NCBI GenBank assembly: GCA_002010215.1 | Contig: MTMY01000047.1 | Coordinates: 62,001 to 126,000 of the forward strand | From: Archaeoglobus sp. JdFR-37 | GTDB lineage: Archaea; Halobacteriota; Archaeoglobi; Archaeoglobales; Archaeoglobaceae | Length of the DNA: 64,000 bases | Direction: 5' to 3' | Shown here: piece by piece, positions 44,096-53,154 of the stretch | Layout: each line of letters opens with the position of its first letter | How positions within the stretch are numbered: position 1 is the first letter of the stretch | The notes under the pieces: generated by a model | Databases searched by the model: none | Told to the model about the DNA's origin: nothing | The model's input: only the letters and a program-made list of their open reading frames with translations | Program-made: the position numbers and the translations under genes

Positions 44096-45472
44096 TCAGT
44101 AGGGCACAAAGGTCAGGCCGATGGCGTAGAATATTGCTGCCAGAAGCATTAGCGTTATACAGTAGCCAAATACGTCTCTGGCCCTCACGGCACATATTCC
44201 CAGCAATGGTATGGCCCAGAAGGGCTGGAAGAGGTTTGTCCACTGGTCTCCAGCACCGTAAGCAATTATGGCCTTGCCCACAGGTACTCCGAGCTCTATA
44301 GCTGCTCTTGAAATGGTCTCGCCGATAACCGCCCACTCGCCACCGCCTGAGGGGACGAAGATGTTGACGAAGCCACCCACAAGCCATGCAACTGCGGGGA
44401 AGGTCAGGGGAGTGGAGATGCCGATGAGCCATCCAGCCATTATTTTTCCGAGTCCTGAATACTTTATCATGCCCATTATTCCAGCATAGAAGGGGAACTG
44501 CAGAACGATGCCAGCTGAAGATGGAATGGCTCTGTAAAAGGCTCTGAGATATCTTATCGGTCTGAGATAAAGCAGGAGGCCCACAAACAGGAAGGTAAAG
44601 TTGACGATGTTCAAGTTCAGCCCCTTCTTTAGAACTCCAAAGTAATAGATGATGTACACAAGACCCATGATTGAGAGCAAGGCTCCAATCACAACGCTGT
44701 TCTCAATTCTATCTGCAATTGTTATCTCTTTTGCCTCTTCCTCTGCTTCGCCCGCCTCTTCAAGGAGATGTGGAGCGTAGTGCTCAATTCCTTTGCACCT
44801 CTTCGGATCGGAAGGCGAAATGGCATACATGGCAGCCACAACGAATATGATGGACAAAACACTCAAAATCAGAGCGTATGCAGAGAATATGGTCTCACTG
44901 GTGGGTATAACGCCATAGATGTCCACAAAGAAGTGCTTCTCTGTTGCTGACAGCAGAGGGGCAGATGCAGAAAGTCCCCAGTGCCAGACCATGCCTAAGC
45001 CAGTGTAGCCAGCAGTTACTATTGCGGGATAGTGCACTGGCACACCTCTGAAATAGGCCTGCCTTCCTGTTTCTCGAGCAAGAATTGCCCCGACAATCAG
45101 CCCAAGACCCCAGTTAATCCAGGAAAATAGCATAGCGACGAATGCAACTAGGGCTGCTGCTTGTTTCCCATCCTTAGGCATTGAGGCAAGCTTCACCAGC
45201 AGTTTGTTTACTGCAGGATGGTATGCAAGAGCGTATCCAGTCACCAGAATCAGCACCATTTGCATGGCGAAGGTCAACAGTTCCCAGAATCCCTTGTACC
45301 AGTTCAGAACCATGTCCATGGGGCCGCTTCCGGCAATCACAATGCCCATCACGTACGTCAGGAAGGTCAGCAGCACGGCAAAGAGAAACGGGTCTGGCAT
45401 CCATTTTTCAACGCTCGCAGAAATTCTGTGACCAAGGGCTTCAAGAACAGGCATCTTTTCTTCCTCAGCCAT
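44096..45472 (-). CDS. atoE: Short-chain fatty acid transporter (AtoE family)
   Basis: About 458 residues with 10-12 membrane segments. AtoE features: HRISASVEKWMPDPFLFAVLLT start, SWINWGLGLIVGAILAR, VHYPAIVTAGYTGLGMVWHWGLS by blocks, and FVPSGGGEWAVIGE with GDQWTNLFQPFWAIPLLG near the C-terminus. Probably imports acetate, butyrate or similar acids used as electron donors. ATG 45472 has GGTGA 6 nt upstream and a TATA-like run at 45502-45515. Confidence 0.85.
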   Translation of the reverse strand: MAEEEKMPVLEALGHRISASVEKWMPDPFLFAVLLTFLTYVMGIVIAGSGPMDMVLNWYKGFWELLTFAMQMVLILVTGYALAYHPAVNKLLVKLASMPKDGKQAAALVAFVAMLFSWINWGLGLIVGAILARETGRQAYFRGVPVHYPAIVTAGYTGLGMVWHWGLSASAPLLSATEKHFFVDIYGVIPTSETIFSAYALILSVLSIIFVVAAMYAISPSDPKRCKGIEHYAPHLLEEAGEAEEEAKEITIADRIENSVVIGALLSIMGLVYIIYYFGVLKKGLNLNIVNFTFLFVGLLLYLRPIRYLRAFYRAIPSSAGIVLQFPFYAGIMGMIKYSGLGKIMAGWLIGISTPLTFPAVAWLVGGFVNIFVPSGGGEWAVIGETISRAAIELGVPVGKAIIAYGAGDQWTNLFQPFWAIPLLGICAVRARDVFGYCITLMLLAAIFYAIGLTFVPY

Positions 45473-45634
45473 AGGCTTCACCACTCACAATTCATAATGA
45501 ATAATATTTAAAAATTTTGTCAAGTGGAGTATATGAGTCCATTAGAAATAGTCAGAAGAGTATAAAAGAGAGGTCAGATACAGCTCCAAAAATTCTGAGA
45601 AAAATTGAAATAAATGAATTGCTGGTTACTCCAA

Positions 45635-46666
45635 TTACTCCAGCAAACAGACGCCTTCGGGCCTTTTTACTCTAACACCCAGTGTTTCATGGAGTCTAAA
45701 AATGTGTTCGCTACCCTCCTGTCCGATGTAGTCCACTTCAGTGTCAGCTCCCAACACAACATCCAAGTTTTGGAGGGGGTGTGGCAAGGACAATGGCTGC
45801 ATTTACAGCAGGAGTGACAACAATATCCATTACTTCCTTAAGTATCGAAATCTCAAGACGACTGCCATCCACCACTCCTAGAAGCTTAGAATAAAGCTCT
45901 GGAGATACTAAACATGTGTACGGGCCAGCAAGTCCCTTGGAGGAGATTTCGGATATGGTTTTCATCAGATTCTTTAAACCGTCTCCTGGCTTTTCCCAAT
46001 CATCAAGTTTCACCTTCAATCCAGCTTGCTCTTGGAGCTGGATGGAGATAAACCTGTCTTCAGCCATTGCAAGGTCTTCAGCAGCAGCGGCAACAACGCT
46101 GAGATCAACATCTTTACCTTCTTTCAGTGCTTCAAAATCAACTTCGCTCAGCCTGAACTCAACTGACAGCTCCTCAAGGGGCTTAAATTCACTTTGAACT
46201 GTTTTAAACATACCTTCTGCTGGCAGCCTGTCAACTCTAAAGACTTGGGCTGTGGAGCCCATATGGGTTACAGGTAGCTTTTTCCTTAAGGTTCTTGAGG
46301 CAGATGCAAACAGTCTAGCTTTCTCTTCGATTCCAAATCCATTGCCATCGCTTTCCAAGTTCTAAGAGTCAAGTTTCGCTTCATATCCTGTAAGCTCAGA
46401 CACTTCTTGGAAACCTTTCTTAAGCTCGGCAATCTGTTCTTCATCCAGCATTTCGAGAACAGCTAGGAACTCTCCAACATGGATCTTCTCTTCCCTTGCT
46501 ATATCCAGAAACACATTTCTGACCTTTTTATCCTCAATTCTTCTGGCCTGTTGAAGGTAGAGATTTATATCATCCAGTTCCGCAATCACAGCTAATCTAA
46601 TAGCTTCTACAACCTCTTCGTTTTGTCCAGTTTCTCTTTCAAAATATCAACAGGGTTTTTAGACAT
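45635..46666 (-). pseudogene. Broken ferritin-like-encapsulin fusion gene
   Basis: Same order as the fused ferritin-like/encapsulin shell protein of Pyrococcus. From ATG 46666 (MSKNPVDILKEK) the frame is lost near the TTTT run at 46621-46624 (plus strand). In the next frame EEVVEAIRLA leads into the ferritin-like domain (IAELDDINLY, REEKIHVGEF), which stops at TAG 46364-46362 after YEAKLDS. The same frame then continues NLESDGNG into the shell domain (KKLPVTHMG, FKTVQSEFKPLEEL, GPYTCLVSPELYSKLLG). At the GGGGG run 45775-45779 it shifts again; the other frame gives NLDVVLGADTEVDYIG to RPEGVCLLE and TAA at 45637-45635. Each shift is explained by one base. All three lesions look recent because protein similarity on both sides is intact. 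Confidence 0.8.
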
Positions 46667-46789
46667 CACCTAACATCACCACATTAATTTGATTCTGGTA
46701 GTCATATATAAACTAATCTGAAGGAATGAATTTAGAAAATTGATAATAGTTTGGTAATATTAATCTATAAACCTGGTTTAAAGAAATAC

Positions 46790-47302
46790 TCAGTGTGGAA
46801 AATCAAACTTGGAGAGAGGAAAATGCTCGGTTATGTTCATAAGCACGTTTTTGCGGTGGAAAATGTGGTAGTTTCTGACAAGGACATCTTCATCTGCTTC
46901 AATCCCGAATATGTCTGCAAGCTCTCTTGCCTTTTCAATCCTCCACCATCTGATTTCTCTTCTAACTTCCAGCCTGTGTTTGCGGATAATCTCGCCTATA
47001 GGTGTATCGGCTTTCATGATGTCCCGTATAAATTCTCCATTCAGCCTTTGAAGGGGTGTATAGGATACTGCCCTTCCGACAACATCTCCAGAGGCAATTA
47101 TGTCAACCACTCTATAATTGACCTCGTCACCCTCGTTTATCCAGAGGAGTTCAGCAATTCGTGAATCAGCTCCGATAACTCTCTGTTCAATGGTTCTGAT
47201 AGAAACATCTCCCTTCACAGCCTTGATGATTGCTGTCACCGAGCCATCAGTTGTTACAAGGATGCGGTGAAAGGGGTTTAACAGCCTAAAACACTTTGAC
47301 AG
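46790..47302 (-). CDS. DUF98 chorismate-pyruvate-lyase family protein, probably CTG start
   Basis: About 170 residues if started at CTG 47302. The conserved N-terminus HRILVTTDGSVTAIIKAVKG spans the first standard codon (GTG 47239), so translation must begin earlier. No ATG, GTG or TTG exists in frame before the upstream stop. CTG 47302 lies 7 nt after GGAGGTG and 1 nt after the stop of the kinase-like gene, a good coupled start. Family motifs continue with GADSRIAELL, AVSYTPLQRL and IRKHRLEVRREI. DUF98 proteins make 4-hydroxybenzoate from chorismate, a precursor of methanopterin in archaea (family knowledge). Confidence 0.75.
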   Translation of the reverse strand: MSKCFRLLNPFHRILVTTDGSVTAIIKAVKGDVSIRTIEQRVIGADSRIAELLWINEGDEVNYRVVDIIASGDVVGRAVSYTPLQRLNGEFIRDIMKADTPIGEIIRKHRLEVRREIRWWRIEKARELADIFGIEADEDVLVRNYHIFHRKNVLMNITEHFPLSKFDFPH

Positions 47303-47303
47303 C

Positions 47304-48260
47304 CTAAAGCACCTCCAGCTCCTTTACAGGCTTTCCATCTTTAGTCTGCGGAGCAACGTAATCAATGAACCTCTCAGATGAGACCCAGTTCAGCTTGAAC
47401 CTCACCACGATAGGGCCGAGAATAGCATCTTCTTCAACGAAATTTATTCTCGATACGACAGCAGTCTGCTTGTTCAGCAGAACTGTAATCTCTCTTCCCC
47501 TTAAACCTCTTTTCATTTCAGTTCGTGCAGTATCAAGTATTCTCTGCCTCCTCAGCAGCTCCCTGAATTTCTCCGGGCTTCTCGCCTTGGCCACAAGCTT
47601 TTGGTCTATTATCTCTACTTCAGCATCGGGAAATATATTTTTGACAGCCTCAACAACCTTGTCGACATCTTCTGTAGGATTTACTTGCGTTTCTATTTCT
47701 ATTTCAACCTGAGCAGCAATGTGCCTCAGCAAATCTCTTATTTTCTCCCGGAAAGTTTCAAGGTCAGTCAGGTTCTCGACAGTAAAATCGGCAGCCTTCA
47801 TAGCCTCCTCCATACTCCAAGAAAGCTCCCTCTCATCTCTTCTCTTTAGCTCTTCCATGGTAGAGATATCGTCCTCTCTTTTCCTGCTAAGACTTCTCTG
47901 GAATCTTACCTCTAGGGGGGATTCGATATTTATGAGAATAAAATCGTCTCCAAAGACTTTCCTGAAGTGATCTACTTCTGCAATGCCTCTAATTCCATCT
48001 ATAACAACAACCCCATGCTCTGATAGAGCTTCCCTTATCCTAGGAACGCACCTCTTTGCAATAGCATCCATCCCTTCTTTCGCTCTTAGTTCAGATGCTA
48101 TCTTACCAGTATTCTCATCATTGAGTTCCAGCCCTCTTTTTCTAACTTCTTCTCTGATAACATCTCCCATCACAACCACTGGAATCCCCATTTCCTCAGC
48201 TACTTTTGCTGCGGTTGTTTTTCCACTCAGTGGAAGCCCAACGAATGCTATTATCTTCAT
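47304..48260 (-). CDS. UPF0200-UPF0201 fusion: adenylate-kinase-like NTPase plus RNA-binding-like domain
   Basis: About 318 residues. Residues 1-180: P-loop GLPLSGKTTAAKVAEEMG and a dephospho-CoA/adenylate-kinase-like fold (DVIREEVRKRGLE; VVIDGIRGIAEVDHFRK). Residues 185-318: PF01877-type domain (VEIEIETQVNPTEDVDKVVEA; FRELLRRQRILDTARTEM; ILGPIVVRFKLNWVSSERF by blocks). The same fusion is known in Archaeoglobus (annotated UPF0200/UPF0201). ATG 48260 has GAGGGG 8 nt upstream. Function is unknown; a nucleotide-kinase linked to RNA is a guess. Confidence 0.85.
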   Translation of the reverse strand: MKIIAFVGLPLSGKTTAAKVAEEMGIPVVVMGDVIREEVRKRGLELNDENTGKIASELRAKEGMDAIAKRCVPRIREALSEHGVVVIDGIRGIAEVDHFRKVFGDDFILINIESPLEVRFQRSLSRKREDDISTMEELKRRDERELSWSMEEAMKAADFTVENLTDLETFREKIRDLLRHIAAQVEIEIETQVNPTEDVDKVVEAVKNIFPDAEVEIIDQKLVAKARSPEKFRELLRRQRILDTARTEMKRGLRGREITVLLNKQTAVVSRINFVEEDAILGPIVVRFKLNWVSSERFIDYVAPQTKDGKPVKELEVL

Positions 48261-48344
48261 GGATTTTCCCCTCAATCTTTCCCTCAATCTTCTTAAGCCC
48301 TTCTAATCACATCCCATTCCTCAATTTTTGGATTTAGTTCCCTA

Positions 48345-48947
48345 TCAGAAATCCAGCTTTCCAGCAACCTTTTGAAAGTTCTCCTCCACTTTCTTGCTGA
48401 CTTCGGCATATAAACTGTTGCCGTGGGCATCTATTGCCACTACGCAAGGCCCAAACCTCTCAACTTCAAAAACCCACACAGCCTCAGGCATCCCGAAGTC
48501 CTCCCAGAAAACTCCTTTTACCCTTTTCACAGCTCTGGCAGCAAGAGCCCCTGCTCCGCCGGTGTAAGCTAGGTAAATCCCCTTTCCTTTCAGGGCTTCA
48601 ACTACGCTTTCGCTCATGCCACCCTTGCCTATCATTCCCATGACATTCACTTTTTCAAGAATTTTTGGTGTAACAGCGTTCATTCTTGTAGAAGTTGTAG
48701 GGCCTGCCGACACAACCCTCCAGCCACCATCTGCTCTGGTGATGATTGGTCCGCAGTGATACACCATAGCTCCGTCAAAGCTGACAGGCAACTTTAAACC
48801 CTTCTCCATGTATTCAAGAGCCCTCTGATGAGCCCTATCTCTTGCAGTAAAAATCTCGCCGCTAACGTAAACTACATCTCCAGCTTTAAGCTTAAGAACC
48901 TCCTCCTTGTTCAGAGGTGTTTTGAGTTCAAACTTCACAAACTCCAT
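48345..48947 (-). CDS. Class I fumarate hydratase, beta (C-terminal) subunit
   Basis: 200 residues: [25 protein letters not shown] near the start, [28 protein letters not shown] by blocks, and [17 protein letters not shown]. Forms the second half of the 4Fe-4S fumarase (or tartrate dehydratase) with the alpha subunit encoded 6 bp upstream. GAGGTGAT precedes the ATG. Reversible hydration of fumarate to malate; malate feeds the malic enzyme at 17.3 kb. Confidence 0.9.
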   Translation of the reverse strand: MEFVKFELKTPLNKEEVLKLKAGDVVYVSGEIFTARDRAHQRALEYMEKGLKLPVSFDGAMVYHCGPIITRADGGWRVVSAGPTTSTRMNAVTPKILEKVNVMGMIGKGGMSESVVEALKGKGIYLAYTGGAGALAARAVKRVKGVFWEDFGMPEAVWVFEVERFGPCVVAIDAHGNSLYAEVSKKVEENFQKVAGKLDF

Positions 48948-48953
48948 AAACCA

Positions 48954-49775
48954 TCACCTCAGAATGATGCTAGCCCTTCTGTTGGCCCAGCACTGGATGT
49001 TCACCGCAACGGGGAGTGATGCAGTATGGCAGTACCCTTTCTCAACGAGCACCGCTAAAGCCGTCGTTTTGCCGCCAAGCCCCATAGGTCCTATACCCAG
49101 AGAGTTGACTGCTTCTAGGATTCTCCTCTCATACTCATTCATCTGAGTTATATCTCTCAGTAAAGCCTTTTTTGCAAGCTTTGCGGCCCCATCAAAGGTT
49201 GAGCCGATGCCGACTCCTACAATTATGGGTGGACATGGCTTACCTCCAGCATTTTTAACGACTTCCACCACGAAACGTGGAATTTCGCTTACTTGGCCGG
49301 GAAGCATCATTTTCAAAGCCGATACATTCTCACTCCCAGCCCCCTTTGGTAAAACAGTTATCTTAAGCGAGTCTCCATCCACGAAATCGATGTTTACCTG
49401 GGGCATCCCGTCTCCAACATTATTTCCGGGGTTTTTTCTTGTAAGAGGTTCAACGGCGTTGGGACGGAGAGGGAGTTCCTGAGTAGCAATCTCAACACCT
49501 TCAGCTATCGCTCTTTTCAGGTCAAAATCAAGGCATAATTCCCTGCCAATCTCTACAAAAAATACTGGCAGGCCGGTGTCCTGACACATGGGAACCCTGA
49601 GCTTTCCAGCAACATCAACATTTTCCAGAATCGCTGCAAGATTTCTTCTGGCAATCTCCACTGTCTCGTTTTCATACGCATTCTTTATCGCTTTGACCAC
49701 ATCTTCCCCCAACTCTGTTTCCGCCTTTTTAAGGAGTTCAACAACCGATTTGACCACATCATCGTAACCTACCAT
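48954..49775 (-). CDS. Class I fumarate hydratase, alpha (N-terminal) subunit
   Basis: 273 residues. Iron-sulfur ligands fit Cys in LRVPMCQDTGLPVFFVEIG, in GGKPCPPIIVGVGIGSTFDGAA and in KGYCHTASLPVAVNIQCWA. The residues EPLTRKNPGNNVGDGMPQVN also match the family. Pairs with the beta subunit directly downstream; a tartrate-dehydratase specificity cannot be excluded from sequence alone. Confidence 0.9.
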   Translation of the reverse strand: MVGYDDVVKSVVELLKKAETELGEDVVKAIKNAYENETVEIARRNLAAILENVDVAGKLRVPMCQDTGLPVFFVEIGRELCLDFDLKRAIAEGVEIATQELPLRPNAVEPLTRKNPGNNVGDGMPQVNIDFVDGDSLKITVLPKGAGSENVSALKMMLPGQVSEIPRFVVEVVKNAGGKPCPPIIVGVGIGSTFDGAAKLAKKALLRDITQMNEYERRILEAVNSLGIGPMGLGGKTTALAVLVEKGYCHTASLPVAVNIQCWANRRASIILR

Positions 49776-50038
49776 TTTCTCCCCCTTGAGAAAGTTTGGT
49801 AGATTGAAAAAATAGCTTGCGGTTTTTATGGTAATTCGTGACTCTCACGTAACTCTCTTCCAGTGATTCTGATACGATACCTCCCTATATGGGCTTATGC
49901 CAAAGTTGGAGATCCTCGTCTGCATGAATGCTTCAAAAAAGCTCAATATATTTTTCGAATATCTCCAAGGTGGATCGTAACATTTTTGAGGACTGGGCAG
50001 CCCATAGAAATTCAGATTTTCAAAATAGGGGAAAAACA

Positions 50039-50111
50039 TGGGCTCGCCCGGATTCGAACCGGGGACCTTCGCCTCGTCAAGGCGACGTCATAACCGCTAG
50101 ACTACGAGCCC
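50039..50111 (-). tRNA. tRNA-Val (GAC anticodon)
   Basis: A full cloverleaf on the minus strand: 7-bp acceptor GGGCTCG/CGAGCCC, T8, D arm, anticodon stem TCGCC/GGCGA with loop TTGACGA, T arm CCCGG-TTCGAAT-CCGGG and discriminator A. CCA is not encoded. No intron. Confidence 0.93.
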
Positions 50112-50211
50112 TCAAAACTACCCTAAAATTGCTGATTATAAGATTTTTGGTTATTTTTCTTGCAGTCAGCTTATTCCCATTTTACGAGAATAGTCACAGA
50201 ATAAGGGAAAC

Positions 50212-50220
50212 TTTTAAATA
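50212..50220 (+). promoter_or_regulatory. TATA box of paaK
   Basis: TTTTAAATA centred 27 bp before ATG 50243. A 7-bp inverted repeat (CTTATTC at 50170-50176, GAATAAG at 50199-50205) lies just upstream and could be a regulator site. Confidence 0.5.
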
Positions 50221-50242
50221 TGTATGCTTGAACCTTTATGCA

Positions 50243-51499
50243 ATGAATCAGGAAGCTGCCATCAAAGGGATATATGAAGGGAAGAGGAATATTGATGAAC
50301 TGAAGATAAAAAGATTCAAGAGAATAGTGAAGTATGCCTTCTGGAGAAGTCCTTTTTACAGAAAAAGGTTCAAAGAAGCGGGCGTTGATGTTGATAAAAT
50401 CAAATCTTTAGCAGATATTGAAAAGTTACCTCTCACCACAAAACAGGATTTGAGGGATAGTTATCCCCTTGGTATGTCATGTGTTCCCAAAGATGAGATA
50501 GTCAGAATTCAGATGAGTGGTGGAACCACTGGCCAGCCAGTCATAATCCCTTATACCCGCAGCGATGTGGAGCAGTGGAAGGAGATGATGCTCCGAGCTT
50601 TCCACCTTGCCGGAGTTACAAGCGAGGACATCATCCAAATCACTCCTGCATTCGGACTGTGGAATGGTGGCTTTGGCTTTCATTTCGCTGCTGATGCCAT
50701 AAACGCCTTCGTCATACCAATTGGCCCGGGAAACACTAGGAATCAAGTGAGATTTATGAAGGACTTTGGAACAACAGTTTTGGCAGCAACAGCAAGCTAC
50801 CCTCTTCGTATCGCTGAAGTTGCTGAAGAAATTGGGGTGGATGTGGCTGAGCTCCCAGTTAACAAGCTAATTCTTGGTGCTGAGCCATGGAGTGAGGAGA
50901 TGAGGAAGCAGATTGAGAGGATATACGACGCAAGAGCCTATGACATCCCAGGGCTGACGGAAATGGGAGGTGTGGGAACGGTAGGCTTTGAGTGTCCTAA
51001 CAGAATTGGACTTCACATCTGGGAAGATAACTACATTGTGGAGGTCATTGATCCGGATACAGGTGAGCTCGTTTCTGATGGTGAAGAGGGTGAGTTAGTC
51101 TACACATCCCTCAACCGGGAGGCGATGCCCCTGATAAGGTACAGAAGTGGTGAGATTAGCGCTGTGGTAAGTAGAGAGGCGTGTGAGTGCGGAATTGAGC
51201 ATATGACAATCAGGCGGATAAGGGGCAGGACAGACGACATGATAATTCTGAGGGGTGTGAAATTCTATCCGGCGGATGTTGAGGAAATACTGGCATCTTA
51301 TGGGGTAAGGCACTATAAAATCGAGCTTACGGACAGTTATGTGAGAATTCTCTATGAGGGGTCAGAAGAGACCAAAAGGGCAATTCTGAAGGATATAAAG
51401 GAGTTTCTCGGATTCAACCCTGCTCTTGAAGCAGTAAAACCAGGCACACTGGAGCGATTTGAAGGTAAGGCGAAAAGGCTTGTGAGGTTGGAAGGGTAA
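50243..51499 (+). CDS. paaK: Phenylacetate-CoA ligase family enzyme
   Basis: About 418 residues. Adenylate-forming fold: IVRIQMSGGTTGQPVII (phosphate loop), AYDIPGLTEMGGVG, PLIRYRSGEISAVV and the C-terminal lysine region RGRTDDMIILRGVKFYPADVEE by blocks. Activates phenylacetate or another aromatic acid to its CoA thioester with ATP. The frame is open 105 codons upstream through the tRNA-Val gene, but the family start and TATA spacing mark ATG 50243. It is followed by a sodium:solute symporter that may bring in the acid. Confidence 0.85.
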   Translation: MNQEAAIKGIYEGKRNIDELKIKRFKRIVKYAFWRSPFYRKRFKEAGVDVDKIKSLADIEKLPLTTKQDLRDSYPLGMSCVPKDEIVRIQMSGGTTGQPVIIPYTRSDVEQWKEMMLRAFHLAGVTSEDIIQITPAFGLWNGGFGFHFAADAINAFVIPIGPGNTRNQVRFMKDFGTTVLAATASYPLRIAEVAEEIGVDVAELPVNKLILGAEPWSEEMRKQIERIYDARAYDIPGLTEMGGVGTVGFECPNRIGLHIWEDNYIVEVIDPDTGELVSDGEEGELVYTSLNREAMPLIRYRSGEISAVVSREACECGIEHMTIRRIRGRTDDMIILRGVKFYPADVEEILASYGVRHYKIELTDSYVRILYEGSEETKRAILKDIKEFLGFNPALEAVKPGTLERFEGKAKRLVRLEG

Positions 51500-51530
51500 A
51501 AATGTGAAAAGAGGAGAGGAGGGTATTAGG

Positions 51531-51617
51531 ATGATTATAACTGCTGTTTATGCTGCATCCCTTGCAGCAATGGTTGTGGGGTTTGCGCTTGCCGTGAGGA
51601 AAGCAAGAAGGATGTAA
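51531..51617 (+). CDS. Symporter small accessory protein (28 residues)
   Basis: Starts MIITAVYAASLAAMVVGFAL, one hydrophobic helix, then a basic end (VRKARRM). A strong purine-rich ribosome-binding site (GGAGGGT) lies about 8 nt upstream, and the stop is 25 bp before the symporter GTG. Tiny one-helix proteins of this kind are known just upstream of SSS-family symporters and are annotated as symporter small accessory proteins. Likely binds the symporter in the membrane. Confidence 0.7.
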   Translation: MIITAVYAASLAAMVVGFALAVRKARRM

Positions 51618-51642
51618 GATGTAGGACGGGGGAAGTGATAGG

Positions 51643-53130
51643 GTGATAATAGAAGCAATCCTAATTTTATATCTAATTTTAATGCTCGTAATCGGTTTCA
51701 TCGAATACAGGAAGACAAAGGGGATTCTCGATTTCTATCTGGCTGGAAAGCGCCTAGGAGTTGCGCTGGTAAGTTTCTCATTCTTCGCAACCTACTTCAG
51801 TACAGCTGCCTTTCTCGGCGGTGGCGGTTTTGGGTTCCTTGCAGGCTTTCAGTGGTCGGCCTTTCTGACATTCTTCCATATAATCTTCGCCATAGCTGCT
51901 TGGATGATTATTGCGCCACCCATGAAAAGGCTGGCTGATGAAAGAGGCGCTTTTACAATTCCTGAGCTGTTTGGAACCAAATTTGGAAGAGCGGTAAGGC
52001 TTGTTTCTGCACTGATCATCATCTTCTTCTTTGAGTTCTACATGATATCTATTTACAAGGGTGCCGGAAATCTCTTTGAGGTGATGCTTAACATTGATTA
52101 TGTGACTGGTTTGCTTATCACCGGTGTCGTGGTTATGATTTACACAGCCATTGGTGGTTTCAGGGCTGTTGTGCTCACAGACCTCATTCAGGGTGTTCTG
52201 ATTCTTTTTGGAGGTATTGCACTCTTTATAGCCCTCATAATCTCTTTGGGTGGGCCAGTTGAGGCTATTAACACTCTTAGCAACGCTAAGATATTTGGCG
52301 GGATGGATGGAAGTGCACTTTTTGAGTTCGGGAAGATCGGCCCGCCGCCCATTATGAAGTCTGGTATGGTCATTCCCTTCATCCTCAGCCTTACATTTGC
52401 CATAAGCATCGCTCAGATGGCAAGCCCGCAGCTTGTGGTGAGGTTCATTTCGGCAAGAGATGAAAGGGTGATATCAAAGGGAATGATTCTGACACCCCTT
52501 ATCATCGGAGTTTTTGCATTAACCGTTTTCAGCATAGGACCCTTTGGCTGGCTTGTAATTCCCAAATATGACGACCCGGTAAAATACCTCAAGAATCCCG
52601 ATTTAGTGGTGCCTTTTATAGCCATGAAACTGTTTCCAGTAGGATTGAACGCTTTACTGCTTACAGCAGTTGTGGCAGCAGCAATGTCCACCATAAACTC
52701 GCTGCTTCATGTTGCGGCCACATCTTTTGTCAGAGATATTGTAGAGCAGTTCAGGGGGCTGGAGGAAGGGAAGAGTCTGGCAGTGACGCGGCTGTCCGTC
52801 TTCATCTTCGCCCTGATACCCCTTGTCATGGCTGTGAAACCGCCTGGTTATATAGTCACAATCGTCGGCTTGAGCTTCTCTGTCATAACCTCCGCCTTCC
52901 TGGTTCCACTGCTTGCTGCCCTCTATCTGCGAAATCCATCGCCCGTTGCAGCTCTGGTTTCGATGATTGTGGCAGTTGGCGTGGCCATAGCTTGGTACTT
53001 TATGTTCTACAAAGTTTACTGGATATATCCTGTAGTTCCTGGCCTGATAGCTTCCTTCGTTGCCTATGCAATTTTTCAGTTTGCAATGGCAAGGAGTGAA
53101 AGGGTAGCAGAAGTAAGCCAAAAAACATAA
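51643..53130 (+). CDS. Sodium:solute symporter (SSS family)
   Basis: 495 residues, about 13 membrane segments. EYRKTKGILDFYLAGKRLG is the SSS N-terminal signature, GGFRAVVLTDLIQGVLI the second, and AAAMSTINSLLHVAATSFVRDI the region with the sodium-site Ser residues. It should bring in an organic acid with Na+; next to paaK, an aromatic acid is likely, though acetate or pantothenate relatives look similar. Start is GTG 51643. An Lrp-type regulator gene follows after 24 bp. Confidence 0.85.
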   Translation: MIIEAILILYLILMLVIGFIEYRKTKGILDFYLAGKRLGVALVSFSFFATYFSTAAFLGGGGFGFLAGFQWSAFLTFFHIIFAIAAWMIIAPPMKRLADERGAFTIPELFGTKFGRAVRLVSALIIIFFFEFYMISIYKGAGNLFEVMLNIDYVTGLLITGVVVMIYTAIGGFRAVVLTDLIQGVLILFGGIALFIALIISLGGPVEAINTLSNAKIFGGMDGSALFEFGKIGPPPIMKSGMVIPFILSLTFAISIAQMASPQLVVRFISARDERVISKGMILTPLIIGVFALTVFSIGPFGWLVIPKYDDPVKYLKNPDLVVPFIAMKLFPVGLNALLLTAVVAAAMSTINSLLHVAATSFVRDIVEQFRGLEEGKSLAVTRLSVFIFALIPLVMAVKPPGYIVTIVGLSFSVITSAFLVPLLAALYLRNPSPVAALVSMIVAVGVAIAWYFMFYKVYWIYPVVPGLIASFVAYAIFQFAMARSERVAEVSQKT

Positions 53131-53154
53131 AAAATTTTCAAATTTTTTACTTGT

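Noticed and set aside
46362..46364. In-frame TAG between ferritin-like and encapsulin domains as a pyrrolysine codon or programmed readthrough
   Set aside because: Two frameshifts in the same gene cannot be explained by TAG decoding; a decayed gene is simpler.
49928..50242. Long N-terminal extension of the PaaK ligase frame
   Set aside because: It would run across the tRNA-Val gene, and the family N-terminus and TATA spacing support ATG 50243.
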